Positions 8,108-17,483 of a stretch of DNA of 64,000 nt are shown here, in pieces. Position 1 is the stretch's first letter. Every line of letters starts with the position of its first letter. Both the position numbers and the translations under genes were made by a program. Source of the stretch: Pseudomonas rhizosphaerae (GTDB taxonomy: Bacteria > Pseudomonadota > Gammaproteobacteria > Pseudomonadales > Pseudomonadaceae); assembly GCF_000761155.1 (NCBI RefSeq), contig NZ_CP009533.1, positions 1,054,001 to 1,118,000 on the forward strand, read 5' to 3'. Below the pieces are notes generated by a model, which did no database searches, had not been told where the DNA came from, and was given only the letters and a program-made list of their open reading frames with translations.

Positions 8108-8602
8108 TCATTGCACGCGCGTTTCACCGCTGAACACCAGGGTCTGCCGACACCGTCGGCACAGGTAGCGACGACCTCTGCCCACCAGGCCATGGCGTTG
8201 CGCCGAGAATGGAAAGTCGCTGTCGGCGCACGGGCATTTGTAGATATAACGGATGACCTGGCGACGTTTCACCGCGTAGCTGTGGCAGCGGTGCGGCGTC
8301 AGCTCGTAGACCCCACGCATGATCAGTTGCCATTCCTCGCCATGGGGCGCGATGCGGTCGCCGAACAGCTGGTGTGCGACCAGGTGCGCGACTTCATGGG
8401 GCACGGTCTGCTTGAGGAAATCTTCAGCGTTTTCGCGGTACAGCTGCGGATTGAAGCGCAGCAGGTTTTCGTGCAGGTGCGCGACGCCGGCCTTCTGTCC
8501 GCGCAGCTTGATGCTGACCACCGGGCGCTGGAAAGGGCGCTTGAAAAACAGTTCGGCTTGGCGAAAACAGGCTTCGACGCGTTGATTGAGTTGCTCGGGC
8601 AT
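8108..8602 (-). CDS. sprT: SprT family zinc metalloprotease-like protein
   Basis: This 164-residue protein has the HExxH zinc motif HEVAH at residues 69-73, with a further histidine four residues on (H77), and a C-terminal zinc ribbon built from CPC and CRRC pairs. This is the domain plan of bacterial SprT and the protease region of eukaryotic Spartan. The cellular substrate of bacterial SprT is not established. The ATG at 8602 gives [13 protein letters not shown], the normal family start; the open frame upstream is not convincing. Its stop overlaps a possible ATG start for the phosphopantetheinyl transferase gene, so three minus-strand genes are packed head to tail. Confidence 0.9.
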   Translation of the reverse strand: MPEQLNQRVEACFRQAELFFKRPFQRPVVSIKLRGQKAGVAHLHENLLRFNPQLYRENAEDFLKQTVPHEVAHLVAHQLFGDRIAPHGEEWQLIMRGVYELTPHRCHSYAVKRRQVIRYIYKCPCADSDFPFSAQRHGLVGRGRRYLCRRCRQTLVFSGETRVQ

Positions 8603-8760
8603 TCTTCGACACACTCCAGAAGCGGCGATTATGCCGCAACGTCCAGGGATTGCCGAGCCACCCGTCGCCCGGTTGCATCGCGTGCGGCAGCGGTACACGC
8701 CACGGGTCAAAGCGCGTAAAATGCCCGGCCTTTGTCAGCCACCTCGCGGATCCTGTCGCC

Positions 8761-9585
8761 ATGGGCACTCTTTCGGTCAACCAGAACAAACTGCAGAAAC
8801 GCCTACGCCGACTGGCCGGTGAAGCTGTCGCCGACTACAACATGATCGAAGACGGCGACAAGGTCATGGTCTGCCTTTCGGGCGGCAAGGACAGCTATAC
8901 CCTGCTCGACGTGCTGCTGCACCTGCAGAAGGTCGCGCCCATCCAGTTCAGCATCGTCGCCGTGAACATGGACCAGAAGCAGCCCGGCTTTCCCGAGCAT
9001 GTGCTGCCGGCCTACCTGGAACAGCTGGGCGTGGAGTACCACATCGTCGAGAAAGACACCTATTCGGTGGTCAAGGAGCTGATCCCGGAAGGCAAGACCA
9101 CGTGCTCGCTGTGCTCGCGCCTGCGTCGCGGCACGTTGTACAACTTTGCCGACGAGATCGGTGCAACCAAAATGGCGTTGGGGCACCATCGCGACGACAT
9201 CGTCGAAACGTTCTTCCTCAACATGTTCTTCAACGGCTCGCTCAAGGCCATGCCGCCCAAGCTGCGCGCCGACGACGGGCGCAACGTGGTCATTCGGCCC
9301 TTGGCTTACTGCCATGAGAAGGACATCCAGGCCTATTCGGATTTCAAGGGATTCCCGATCATCCCTTGCAACCTGTGCGGCTCCCAGGAAAACCTGCAGC
9401 GCCAGGTGGTCAAGGACATGCTGGTGGAGTGGGAACGCAAGACCCCCGGCCGCACCGACAGCATCTTCCGCAGCCTGCAGAACGTGATGCCGTCGCAGCT
9501 GGCCGACCGCAACCTGTTCGACTTCCACAACCTGCGCATCGACGAAAACGCCCCTATGCGGATCGCCAACGTGGTGAACCTGTAG
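8761..9585 (+). CDS. ttcA: tRNA 2-thiocytidine(32) synthetase TtcA
   Basis: TtcA thiolates cytidine 32 in certain tRNAs using ATP and an iron-sulfur cluster. The 274-residue protein carries the PP-loop SGGKDS (residues 40-45), which adenylates the target base, and the CSLC pair (C115, C118) that with a third cysteine (in PCNLCG) holds the cluster. Motifs [14 protein letters not shown] and DNA-like [10 protein letters not shown] near the end are typical. The ATG at 8761 is the family start, although the frame is open upstream. It is divergent from sprT and followed by a REP array. Confidence 0.95.
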   Translation: MGTLSVNQNKLQKRLRRLAGEAVADYNMIEDGDKVMVCLSGGKDSYTLLDVLLHLQKVAPIQFSIVAVNMDQKQPGFPEHVLPAYLEQLGVEYHIVEKDTYSVVKELIPEGKTTCSLCSRLRRGTLYNFADEIGATKMALGHHRDDIVETFFLNMFFNGSLKAMPPKLRADDGRNVVIRPLAYCHEKDIQAYSDFKGFPIIPCNLCGSQENLQRQVVKDMLVEWERKTPGRTDSIFRSLQNVMPSQLADRNLFDFHNLRIDENAPMRIANVVNL

Positions 9586-9638
9586 CACCGAGGCGCACCC
9601 TTCGCGGCCGATGACCGCTCCCACAGCGATCCAGATCT

Positions 9639-9850
9639 CCCGTAGGCGCGACCATCGACCGCGAAGGGCAAGGTACAGATCCCTCAGGGCACCCGTGGGA
9701 GCGGTCATCGGCCGCGAAGGGCCCGGTACAGATCCCTCAGGGCACCCGTAGGAGCGGTCATCGGCCGCGAAGGGCCCGGCACAGACCTCTCAGGGCACCC
9801 GTAGGAGCGGTCATCGACCGCGAAAGCCCCGGCACAGATCCCCCAGGCAC
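9639..9850. repeat. Tandem array of four 53-bp REP-containing units
   Basis: A 53-base period is visible: the landmark cccgt recurs at 9639, 9692, 9745 and 9798. Each unit holds a REP head (gaagg preceded by ggagcggtcatcggccgc) and a conserved tail (cggyacagatccctcaggg). The first unit is the most diverged. A further inverted REP fragment (cttcgcggccgatgaccgctcccac) lies just before the array at 9600-9624. The array fills the gap between the convergent ttcA and mscS-type genes. Confidence 0.85.
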
Positions 9851-9854
9851 CCCG

Positions 9855-12005
9855 CTATTTCTCGCCAACCGCCCCCGCCGTGATCACCTGCACACTCAGG
9901 CGCGGCGTCGCCAGGTCCAGCCCGGCCTCGTCCATCTGCCGCTTGAGCGCCAGGTTGAAAGCCCGCGACACTTCCCACTGCTTGATCGGCCCGGTCTTGA
10001 ACCGCGCGCGCAGGATCGCCGTGCCCGACTCGAAGCTTTCCACCCCCTGAAACTCCAGCGGAGACCAGATATCGCGCCGATGCAACGGATCGCTGCGCAT
10101 CTTCTGGCCCACTTCGCGCATCATCTTGATGGCGTCGTCGATCCCCATGCTGTAGGGCACCGCCACACGGAAGATGGCATAGCCGAATTCCCGCGAGTAG
10201 TTCTTGATGCTCTTGATTTCGCTGAAGGGAATGGTGTGCACGATACCGTCGATGTCGCGCAGGCGAACCGTGCGGATGGTCAGGCCCTCCACGGTGCCCA
10301 GGTGCCCGCCGACGTCGACATAGTCATCGATGGCCAACGAGTCCTCGATGATGATGAACAGCCCGGTGATCAAATCCGCCACCAGCGACTGCGCACCGAA
10401 ACCGATGGCCAGACCGATCACACCCGCACCCGCCAGCAGCGGCGTCACGTTCATGCCCATATTGGCCAGGGCAATGATCGCGGCAATGATGAAAATGGTC
10501 ACGAACAGCACGTTGCGGATCAGCGGCATCATGGTCTGCGCGCGCGCGTTGGCCATGCCTTTGCGTGAACGGGTCAGCGCGTGATGGATGCCGGTGTCGG
10601 CCAGAATCCATACCAGCCAGGCAAAAATCAACGTGCCCACCAGGCTGGCCAGGCGCACCGAAATTTCGTGGCCATCGCCCTCGGTGAAACCGACCAGCGA
10701 CATGCCCCACACGCGCAGGCCCAGATCGATGAACACCACCCAGATCAGCAGGTGCATGAGGGTGTAGGCGAAGTGGCTCAAGCGTTCGGAATACAAGGCA
10801 TGGCGCCTTGGACCCTTGGGTGGGCGCAGGGCATGGCGACGGATCAGGCCATTGATGACCATGCACAGAATCAGCAGCACCGCGCACATCAACGATTGGC
10901 GCAGGGCCGTGCTGGTGTCACCGGCGGAGAAGAACGTGGCGAACAGTGAGATGCCCACCAGCACCAGCGCCGGCAGGTACCAGAAGCTGCCGAGAATCTC
11001 GATGGTATCGCTGAGGGCGCGACGGGTCAGGCGCCGTGACAGCGGCTGGTTGCGAATCAGGTGGGCGATGGGCCGACGGAAACGCAGGATGAACAAACCA
11101 GTGGACAGGGCGGCCAGCACGTTGGCCAGGGTCGCCGCACTGTGCGCCAGGTGCTGGCCGAGCGCGGCAACCATGCGCGGATCGCTCAGGGCCTCGCCGA
11201 ACGCAGCAAAACTGCCGATCAGCCACAGTGGCCGAAATGCCTGGTGACGCAGGATGTTCAGGGCACGGTGCCGATGCGGACCATCGAGCAGGGAAAACGC
11301 GATCACGCAAATGGCCGAAAACAGCGTGCCGACCACCAGGGCATAGGCCATGACCATGGCCAGGCTCTTGCCCAGCGACGAGGGCAGGGCATACCCCACG
11401 TACACGGTGATGACCAGTGCCACCAACCAAGGGCCCAGCTTGCGCAGGGCGAAGCGCAGCAGGTCGAGCGTGCGCGGATGCTGCGGCAGTTCTTCCGACA
11501 AGCCAAAACGCACGCGCACACGATGGCCGACCCAGATCAAACTGTAGGCGAGCAGGCTCCACACCAGGATGATCAACAGAAAGGCACCGATGATCGGCGG
11601 CCATTCGGCCATGGGCAGGGCCAGTGCCAGGAGTTCGTCGTGGGCCAGGGCAACTTCCTCGCTCCAGCGCTGGAACGGGCTGTTATCGCCGGAAAACTGC
11701 TGGTCGACGTGCGCCAGGGCGCTGCCGATCATGCCCAGCACGCCTTGCTCGGCGGCCGGCTGGGCCTGCCGGGTACTGTCCCGCAGCTTTTTCAGGTCGC
11801 TCAACAGCTTGGTACGTTGCTGGTCGTTTTCCAGGGTCTGGATGACCTGGTCCAGAGACTGGCCCAACGGCTGGGCAGGTTGTTCGGCCGGTTTCTCCGA
11901 ACTGCCTCCCAACAGGCCGGGCAGGCCGACGGCCTGGGCGGTGATGGGCAGCAAAAGCAGGACGGCAAGCGCCAGGCGCAGGAAAAGGACCATCGGTTGA
12001 ATCAC
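9855..12005 (-). CDS. Mechanosensitive ion channel, large MscS family (YbiO-like)
   Basis: The 716-residue protein is an inner-membrane osmotic-release channel of the large MscS type. A signal peptide (to about residue 26, ITAQA) is followed by a periplasmic region of about 100 residues rich in Q and L, then many membrane segments. The conserved MscS pore and beta domain lies at the C terminus, with the TM3-type glycine/alanine helix GAGVIGLAIGFGAQSLVADL and the region DDYVDVGGHLGTVEGLTIRTVRLRD. The size and arrangement resemble E. coli YbiO. The start at 12005 gives MIQPMVLFLRL; an ATG four codons later would also preserve the signal peptide. The next minus-strand gene upstream, apeB, ends about 95 bases away. 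Confidence 0.88.
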   Translation of the reverse strand: MIQPMVLFLRLALAVLLLLPITAQAVGLPGLLGGSSEKPAEQPAQPLGQSLDQVIQTLENDQQRTKLLSDLKKLRDSTRQAQPAAEQGVLGMIGSALAHVDQQFSGDNSPFQRWSEEVALAHDELLALALPMAEWPPIIGAFLLIILVWSLLAYSLIWVGHRVRVRFGLSEELPQHPRTLDLLRFALRKLGPWLVALVITVYVGYALPSSLGKSLAMVMAYALVVGTLFSAICVIAFSLLDGPHRHRALNILRHQAFRPLWLIGSFAAFGEALSDPRMVAALGQHLAHSAATLANVLAALSTGLFILRFRRPIAHLIRNQPLSRRLTRRALSDTIEILGSFWYLPALVLVGISLFATFFSAGDTSTALRQSLMCAVLLILCMVINGLIRRHALRPPKGPRRHALYSERLSHFAYTLMHLLIWVVFIDLGLRVWGMSLVGFTEGDGHEISVRLASLVGTLIFAWLVWILADTGIHHALTRSRKGMANARAQTMMPLIRNVLFVTIFIIAAIIALANMGMNVTPLLAGAGVIGLAIGFGAQSLVADLITGLFIIIEDSLAIDDYVDVGGHLGTVEGLTIRTVRLRDIDGIVHTIPFSEIKSIKNYSREFGYAIFRVAVPYSMGIDDAIKMMREVGQKMRSDPLHRRDIWSPLEFQGVESFESGTAILRARFKTGPIKQWEVSRAFNLALKRQMDEAGLDLATPRLSVQVITAGAVGEK

Positions 12006-12099
12006 CTGTAACTCGGTGTTTGGGTGGTGCGCCCTGAGCGGACAGAGGGCGACCCTCTGCCCGCGAACGGGTATTCAGGACACGCCGCGGCTGGCGTGA

Positions 12100-13389
12100 C
12101 TACGGCAGCTCGCTGCTGGCATAGAACGCCCCGAGCACCTTGACCAGATGGGCCAGGTCCTGGCTGCCGGCCAGCTCGCGAATCGAGTGCATGGCGAACG
12201 TCGGCAGGCCGATGTCGACGGTCCTCACCCCCAGGTGGCTGGCGGTAATCGGGCCGATGGTCGACCCGCAACCCATGTCGCTGCGCACCACGAAGCTCTG
12301 CACCGGCACTTCCACCGCCATGCACAGGTGACGGAAGAAGCCGGCCGTCTCGCTGTTGGTCGCGTAGCGCTGGTTGCTGTTGACCTTGATCACCGGCCCG
12401 GCGTTGAGCTTGGGGCCATGATTGGCATCGTGCTTCTCGGCATAGTTGGGGTGCACGCCATGGGCGTTGTCCGCCGACACCAGCAGCGAACGCTGGATGC
12501 TGCGCACGTACTCGTCGCCTTCGGGAATCAGACGCTGCAGGACCTGTTCGAGCATCGGCCCGTCGGCGCCACAGGCCGAACTGGAGCCGATCTCTTCATG
12601 GTCGGTGCACACCAACACGCAGCTCTCGTCGCCTTCGGCGTCGAGCAGGGCTTGCAGGCCTGCATAGCAGGACAGCAGGTTGTCGAGCCGCGCACCGGCG
12701 ATGAAGTCGCCGTTCAGGCCGATGACCGCTGCACTCTGCGTGTCATAGAAGCTGAGTTCGTAATCGAGTACCACGTCGGCATTGAGCCCGTGTTCGCGCG
12801 CCAGTTGTTCGGTCAGCAGCGCGCGGAAGTCGACACGCTCATCACCTGCCACCTGGGCCAGCACCGGCGGCAGTTCGGTCTGGGCATTGATCGCCCAGCC
12901 CTGATTGGCCTCGCGATTGAGGTGGATGGCCAAGTTGGGCACCACGGCGATCGGCAGGCGAAAATCGATCAGCTGGCTTTCGACCTTGCCGTCACGGCGG
13001 AAGGTGACCCGGCCGGCCAGCGACAGGTCGCGGTCGAACCAGGGTGCCAGCAATGCACCCCCATAGACCTCGACGCCCAGCTGGAAAAAGCCCTGGCGCT
13101 GCAACTCGGGTTGCGGTTTCACGCGCAGGCAGGGGCTGTCGGTGTGAGCACCGACCATGCGCAGGCCGTTGAGCAGCGGTGAGTGCTTGCCCAACCTGAT
13201 GGCGATGATCGAGGAATCGTTGCGGGTCACGTAGTAGCGCCCGCCGGGCACCGTGTTCCAGCTCTCGCGCTCGTCCAGCCGCTGATAACCGGCGGCCTCG
13301 AGGCGTCGTGCCATGGTGGCAGTGGCATGGAATGGGGTAGGGGAGGCCTTGAGGAAATCGATCAGGCCCTGGTTCAAAGCTTCGCGCAT
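12100..13389 (-). CDS. apeB: M18 family aminopeptidase (ApeB)
   Basis: This cytoplasmic zinc aminopeptidase releases N-terminal amino acids, with a preference for acidic residues in characterised M18 members. The 429-residue protein shows the two-metal ligands of the family in AHTDSP (His and flanking residues), ICL-like [20 protein letters not shown] and the C-terminal [10 protein letters not shown] and [11 protein letters not shown]. These cover the full fold, so the gene is intact. The ATG at 13389 ([16 protein letters not shown]) is the family start; a GTG/ATG further upstream at 13434 would add an unsupported 15 residues. A REP-rich gap separates it from rluA. Confidence 0.94.
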   Translation of the reverse strand: MREALNQGLIDFLKASPTPFHATATMARRLEAAGYQRLDERESWNTVPGGRYYVTRNDSSIIAIRLGKHSPLLNGLRMVGAHTDSPCLRVKPQPELQRQGFFQLGVEVYGGALLAPWFDRDLSLAGRVTFRRDGKVESQLIDFRLPIAVVPNLAIHLNREANQGWAINAQTELPPVLAQVAGDERVDFRALLTEQLAREHGLNADVVLDYELSFYDTQSAAVIGLNGDFIAGARLDNLLSCYAGLQALLDAEGDESCVLVCTDHEEIGSSSACGADGPMLEQVLQRLIPEGDEYVRSIQRSLLVSADNAHGVHPNYAEKHDANHGPKLNAGPVIKVNSNQRYATNSETAGFFRHLCMAVEVPVQSFVVRSDMGCGSTIGPITASHLGVRTVDIGLPTFAMHSIRELAGSQDLAHLVKVLGAFYASSELP

Positions 13390-13462
13390 AGAAAACTCCA
13401 GACAGCAATGCCGCCAGTTTACCCGATTGCCCACTTATAGGGCTGCCCAATCCGCTGCCACA

Positions 13463-13636
13463 GACAACTGCGCCTACCCGTGGGCGCGGTCATCGGCCGC
13501 GAACCAGGCACCGCGGTACATCGGGCACACTGTGCTGAGCACTTCGCGGCCACGGACCACTCCCACGGACAACTGCGCCTACCCGTGGGAGCGCTCATCG
13601 GCCGCGAACCAGGCGCTGCGATGCATCGGGTACACC
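13463..13636. repeat. REP-type repeats, two 105-bp-spaced copies
   Basis: The segment gacaactgcgcctacccgtg occurs at 13463 and again at 13568. Each copy is followed by a REP head (catcggccgcgaaccaggc). An inverted REP (cttcgcggccacggaccact) lies at the end of the first copy. It is the same REP family as at 2729 and 9639. It lies between apeB and the 3' end of rluA. Confidence 0.75.
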
Positions 13637-13641
13637 ACCGT

Positions 13642-14277
13642 CTAGAACGGTGCAACACACTCGAACGTCATCCGCTCACCCGTCGCCGGATGGGTGAACG
13701 CCAGCATGCTCGCATGCAGGCACAGCCGCTCATGGGCCTCCAGCGCTTGGGGATGGGCATACAGTCGGTCGCCCAGCAACGGATGACCGATCGACAACAT
13801 GTGCACGCGCAACTGGTGCGAACGCCCGGTGATCGGCGTCAGCTCGACGCGACACCATTCCCCGCAGCGCTCCACGACCTTCCAGAAGGTCAGCGCATGC
13901 TTGCCGTGCTCGTGATCCACCACATGCCGTGGTTTGGTCGGCGGGTCGTAGCGCAGCGGCAGGTCGACACTGCCGCTGTCCAGCGCCGGTTGCCCCCAGG
14001 CCAATGCGGTGTAGGCCTTTTCCGTCTCGCGGTCGTGAAACTGACGGGACAACTCGCGATGGCTGTCGGCATCGCGCGCGAGCAGGATGATGCCGCTGGT
14101 TTCCCAATCCAGGCGATGGACGATGCGCGCCTCGGGAAAGCCGTTCTCCTGCAAGCGGGTGATCAGGCAGTCCTTGTTGTCTTCGGCGCGCCCCGGCACC
14201 GACAACAGCAGGGTCGGCTTGTCGATGACCAGCACGGCGGCGTCCTGGTAGATGATGCGAATGTTCGACAACGGCAT
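13642..14277 (-). CDS. rluA: RluA family rRNA/tRNA pseudouridine synthase
   Basis: The enzyme isomerises uridine to pseudouridine in RNA; E. coli RluA modifies 23S rRNA U746 and several tRNAs at U32. The 211-residue protein is close to RluA in length and has the catalytic motif HRLDWETSG, with the active aspartate at residue 57, plus the RluA-type segments PITGRSHQLRVH and GDRLYAHP. There is no S4 domain, which separates it from RluC and RluD. The ATG at 14277 is preferred over an upstream TTG. It lies downstream of minE, a common arrangement in Pseudomonas. Confidence 0.9.
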   Translation of the reverse strand: MPLSNIRIIYQDAAVLVIDKPTLLLSVPGRAEDNKDCLITRLQENGFPEARIVHRLDWETSGIILLARDADSHRELSRQFHDRETEKAYTALAWGQPALDSGSVDLPLRYDPPTKPRHVVDHEHGKHALTFWKVVERCGEWCRVELTPITGRSHQLRVHMLSIGHPLLGDRLYAHPQALEAHERLCLHASMLAFTHPATGERMTFECVAPF

Positions 14278-14367
14278 GAAAGGTCTATCTCTCAGAAACG
14301 CCAACGGCGGCGCGTCGACCCCTTTCGAAAAGGGGCCGGCGGGCCGCCGTGGAGCCGAGCGCGAGGC

Positions 14368-14622
14368 TCAGCGGTCAGGCAGGGTAATGTTCAGTTCCAG
14401 AATCGAGCAGCTACCCTGATTCTCGAGGGCGACCTGTACTTGGTCACTCTCGATGTTCACATACTTGCGAATCACTTCCACCAGCTCTTTCTGCAGAGCG
14501 GGAAGGTAATCAGGGGTCGTGCGTTGGCCGCGTTCATGCGCCACGATGATCTGTAGACGCTCTTTCGCAACCGACGCGGTGGTGCCTTTCTTGCGATCAC
14601 GAAAGAAGTCGAAAATATTCAT
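14368..14622 (-). CDS. minE: Cell division topological specificity factor MinE
   Basis: MinE stimulates MinD ATPase and drives the pole-to-pole oscillation that confines MinCD and so places the division septum at mid-cell. The 84-residue protein starts [12 protein letters not shown], the N-terminal membrane-binding helix, followed by the anti-MinCD region ([14 protein letters not shown]) and the C-terminal dimerisation and topological domain ending in ELNITLPDR. Its ATG overlaps the minD stop by one base, so the two proteins are translationally coupled. Confidence 0.97.
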   Translation of the reverse strand: MNIFDFFRDRKKGTTASVAKERLQIIVAHERGQRTTPDYLPALQKELVEVIRKYVNIESDQVQVALENQGSCSILELNITLPDR

Positions 14623-15434
14623 TAGCGACCTCCAAACAGGCGCTCGAAGAAGCCTTTCTTCGCTTCTTCAACGAAGCGAAGATTTGTATGCTTGCCCAGC
14701 AGACGGTCGACGGCATCGCTGTACGCCTGACCGGCGTCGCTCTGGTCGTCCAAAATCACCGGCGTACCCGAGTTGGAGGCCTTCAGTACAGCCTCGGATT
14801 CCGGAATCACGCCCAGTAGAGTGACCGAGAGGATGTCTTTGACATCTTCCACGCCGAGCATTTCACCTTTGCTGACGCGCGAAGGGCTGTAACGGGTAAT
14901 CAGCAAGTGTTCCTTGATCGGATCCTCGCCCAGTTCGGCGCGGCGCGACTTGCTCGCCAGCAGGCCCAGCATGCGGTCCGAGTCGCGTACCGAAGAGACT
15001 TCCGGGTTGGTTACCACGATCGCCTCGTCGGCGAAGTACATGGCCAGGTGGGCACCTTTCTCGATGCCGGCAGGGGAGTCGCACAGAATGTAATCGTGGG
15101 TCTTGGACAGCTCGGTGATGATCTTCTCGACGCCTTCCTTGGTCAGGGCGTCCTTGTCGCGTGTCTGGCTGGCAGCCAGGACGAAGAGGTTCTCGACGCG
15201 CTTGTCCTTGATCAAGGCCTGCTGCAGGGTGGCTTCGCCGTTCACGACGTTGACGAAGTCGTACACCACGCGGCGTTCGCAGCCCATGATGAGGTCGAGA
15301 TTACGCAGGCCGACGTCGAAGTCGATGATGACGGTCTTGAAGCCGCGCAGAGCGAGACCGGTGCCGATGGCGGCGCTGGTGGTGGTTTTGCCCACGCCGC
15401 CCTTGCCGGATGTAACCACTAGAATCTTGGCCAA
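14622..15434 (-). CDS. minD: Septum site-determining ATPase MinD
   Basis: MinD is a membrane-associated ParA-type ATPase that recruits MinC and is released by MinE. The 270-residue protein has the deviant Walker A KGGVGKT at residues 11-17, switch I/II segments ([11 protein letters not shown] and [12 protein letters not shown]) and a C-terminal amphipathic membrane-targeting helix ([13 protein letters not shown]). Its length is standard. It is followed directly by minE and preceded by minC, with a 153-base gap that holds a hairpin. Confidence 0.97.
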   Translation of the reverse strand: MAKILVVTSGKGGVGKTTTSAAIGTGLALRGFKTVIIDFDVGLRNLDLIMGCERRVVYDFVNVVNGEATLQQALIKDKRVENLFVLAASQTRDKDALTKEGVEKIITELSKTHDYILCDSPAGIEKGAHLAMYFADEAIVVTNPEVSSVRDSDRMLGLLASKSRRAELGEDPIKEHLLITRYSPSRVSKGEMLGVEDVKDILSVTLLGVIPESEAVLKASNSGTPVILDDQSDAGQAYSDAVDRLLGKHTNLRFVEEAKKGFFERLFGGR

Positions 15435-15515
15435 GGTGTATCACCCCTACTGAAAAAGGGATTGTTAATCCCCAAAAAAACATGACTTCAAAACATCGGC
15501 GGACTACATGAGCTT

Positions 15516-15537
15516 GCGGTACCGGTAGCAGTACCGC
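15516..15537. promoter_or_regulatory. Hairpin in the minC-minD gap
   Basis: Arms GCGGTAC (15516-15522) and GTACCGC (15531-15537) form a perfect seven-base stem with an eight-base loop. No U-run follows in either direction, so it is probably not a terminator. It may be an operator or an RNA-processing site between minC and minD. Confidence 0.35.
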
Positions 15538-15587
15538 TCGACAACCGCGCTATTTGAAAGTTGCGCTGAAAATGGCGGCAGTATCCG

Positions 15588-16313
15588 TCAAAGACGGGTG
15601 ATGTTCAACACATCCCCGGACAAGCTGACCTGAACCGGTGCGCCCCACAACGGGTCGCGGCGAAGGTCCTCGGAAACCTTGTATTGCCCGGCGATGGACA
15701 GCAGCTCGGCGCCCAACTGCTGACAGAAGATGCGTGCCTTGCGGTCGCCCTTGATACCGGCCAGTGCTCGGCCGCGCATCGGGCCGTACACATGGATGTT
15801 GCCATCGGCCAGCAGCTCCGCCCCCGAACTCACCGAACTGATCACCACCAGGTCGCAGCCCTGGGCATAGACCTGCTGGCCACCACGGATCGGCGTGGTG
15901 ATCACGCGAGTGGGTTGGATCAACGGCTCGGGTGGCTTCTCCGGCTTCTTTTCCTCGATTTCGATCGGCCGCTCGCGGGCGCCCGAGGGCGGTAGCACGG
16001 GCAGGTCGATAGCGATTGCAGCGGCGATGTCTTCGATGCGGCTGGCGCGCACCGCCAGGGTCCGCAGGCCATGGTGACGGCAGATGCGCATCAGCCCCGG
16101 CAGGTCGATGCTGCCCTGGTTGGCAGGCAGTTTGTCCAGCGCCAGCACCAGCGGCGTGTTGCTGAAGAAGTTAGGGGCCTGCGCCACCTTGGCCGCCAAT
16201 TGGCGGTCGAGGCCTGCGAGGTCGTTCTGCGCCAACTCAAGCACCGTGATGGCGAGCATGCTGCCCTTGAGTTGGAACACAGGTTCCTGGTCTAGCTGAT
16301 CGGTCTGGCTCAT
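15588..16313 (-). CDS. minC: Septum site-determining protein MinC
   Basis: MinC inhibits FtsZ polymerisation near the poles when recruited by MinD. The 241-residue protein has an N-terminal FtsZ-binding domain (to about residue 105), a proline- and glutamate-rich linker ([12 protein letters not shown]) and the C-terminal beta-helix domain with the MinD-binding segment [14 protein letters not shown]. The ATG at 16313 ([17 protein letters not shown]) is chosen over upstream starts because it matches the family. It is divergent from lpxL, and the gap of about 140 bases likely holds both promoters. Confidence 0.95.
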   Translation of the reverse strand: MSQTDQLDQEPVFQLKGSMLAITVLELAQNDLAGLDRQLAAKVAQAPNFFSNTPLVLALDKLPANQGSIDLPGLMRICRHHGLRTLAVRASRIEDIAAAIAIDLPVLPPSGARERPIEIEEKKPEKPPEPLIQPTRVITTPIRGGQQVYAQGCDLVVISSVSSGAELLADGNIHVYGPMRGRALAGIKGDRKARIFCQQLGAELLSIAGQYKVSEDLRRDPLWGAPVQVSLSGDVLNITRL

Positions 16314-16451
16314 GGTCGGCAAAACGCGCCTTGTAACTAAAAAAGTGCCGAGACTTATAACGAGAACCACCTCCCCCTGCAAGCCGCGACGCAGCGATGG
16401 GTGGCCAACCCATGTAGAATGCCCCGCCTTGTTGCCTGTTCGGAATCGTCA

Positions 16452-17381
16452 ATGGAACGCCCGCGTTTTCGCCGATATTTTCTTCACCCGCGCTTCTGGC
16501 TCCTGTGGCTGGGGCTGGCCGCGCTGTGGCTGGTCGTGCAGTTGCCCTATGGGGCCTTGCTGCAACTGGGGCGGTGGCTGGGCCTGGGCATGTACCGCGT
16601 CGCCAGCGAACGTCGACGTGTGGCGGCGCGCAATCTGGAACTGTGCTTCCCACAGATGCCGCCCGTCGAAAGAAAACGCCTGCTCAAGGAAAACTTCGCC
16701 TCGACCGGCATTGCCTTCTTCGAAATGGCCATGAGCTGGTGGTGGCCCCAGGCGCGCCTGGCCAAGCTGGCGCACATCGAGGGGCTCGAACACCTGCAGG
16801 CTGCACAGCGAGATGGCGAAGGGGCGATTCTCATGGCCCTGCATTTCACTACCCTGGAGATCGGTGCGGCATTGCTCGGCCAGCGCCACACCATCGATGG
16901 CATGTACCGCGAGCATCGCAACGCGCTGTTCGATTTCGTGCAGCGTCAGGGCCGTGAGCGGCACAACCCCGATTCGCTGGCGGTGGAACGCGAGGACGTG
17001 CGCGGAATGATCAAGCTGCTGCGCAAGGGCCGCGCGATCTGGTATGCACCCGATCAGGACTACGGCGCCAAGCAGAGCATCTTCGTGCCGCTGTTCGGTA
17101 TCGAGGCAGCCACGGTGACGGCGACTACGCACTTCGCTCGATTGGGCAAGGCACGGGTCATCCCGTTCACGCAACGGCGGCTGGAGGATGGCAGTGGCTA
17201 TCGTTTGGTATTGCATCCGCCCCTGCCAGGGTTCCCCGGCGAGAGCGAAGCGGCCGATGCATTGCGCATCAACCAATGGGTGGAGCAGGCCGTGACCGAA
17301 TGCCCAGAACAGTACCTCTGGGCTCACCGGCGCTTCAAGTCACGACCGGCCGGTGCCCCCAAACTCTATGACAAGCGCTGA
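16452..17381 (+). CDS. lpxL: Lipid A biosynthesis lauroyl acyltransferase
   Basis: The enzyme adds a secondary acyl chain to the Kdo-lipid A precursor at the inner membrane. The 309-residue protein has an N-terminal membrane segment (about residues 15-38), the HX4E catalytic motif (H131 to E136, HFTTLE) and the conserved YREHRNALFD and WYAPDQDYG segments of the LpxL/LpxM/HtrB family. The ATG at 16452 gives MERPRFRRYFLHPRFW, typical of LpxL. Pseudomonads usually have two LpxL-type enzymes acting at different positions, and the sequence alone does not say which this is. A TAGAAT hexamer about 40 bases upstream may be the promoter. Confidence 0.92.
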   Translation: MERPRFRRYFLHPRFWLLWLGLAALWLVVQLPYGALLQLGRWLGLGMYRVASERRRVAARNLELCFPQMPPVERKRLLKENFASTGIAFFEMAMSWWWPQARLAKLAHIEGLEHLQAAQRDGEGAILMALHFTTLEIGAALLGQRHTIDGMYREHRNALFDFVQRQGRERHNPDSLAVEREDVRGMIKLLRKGRAIWYAPDQDYGAKQSIFVPLFGIEAATVTATTHFARLGKARVIPFTQRRLEDGSGYRLVLHPPLPGFPGESEAADALRINQWVEQAVTECPEQYLWAHRRFKSRPAGAPKLYDKR

Positions 17382-17436
17382 GCGGGGCGAGGCAGAGGTA
17401 TTTCCGCCCGCCCTCACAGTGACCCGCAACGCGGTT

Positions 17437-17469
17437 CCTGTGGGAGCGGGTTCTACCCGCGAACAGGCC
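17437..17469. repeat. REP element of the classic P. putida type
   Basis: The single palindromic unit (cctgtgggagcgggttctac followed by ccgcgaacaggc) matches the well-known 35-base P. putida REP consensus, a different family from the catcggccgcg units elsewhere in the window. It sits between the convergent lpxL and mlaA-like genes. Confidence 0.8.
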
Positions 17470-17483
17470 CGTCGCAGATGCAC

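Noticed and set aside
9639..9850. CRISPR array
   Set aside because: The 53-base units are contiguous, with no unique spacers. The repeated core is a REP palindrome and no cas gene is present.
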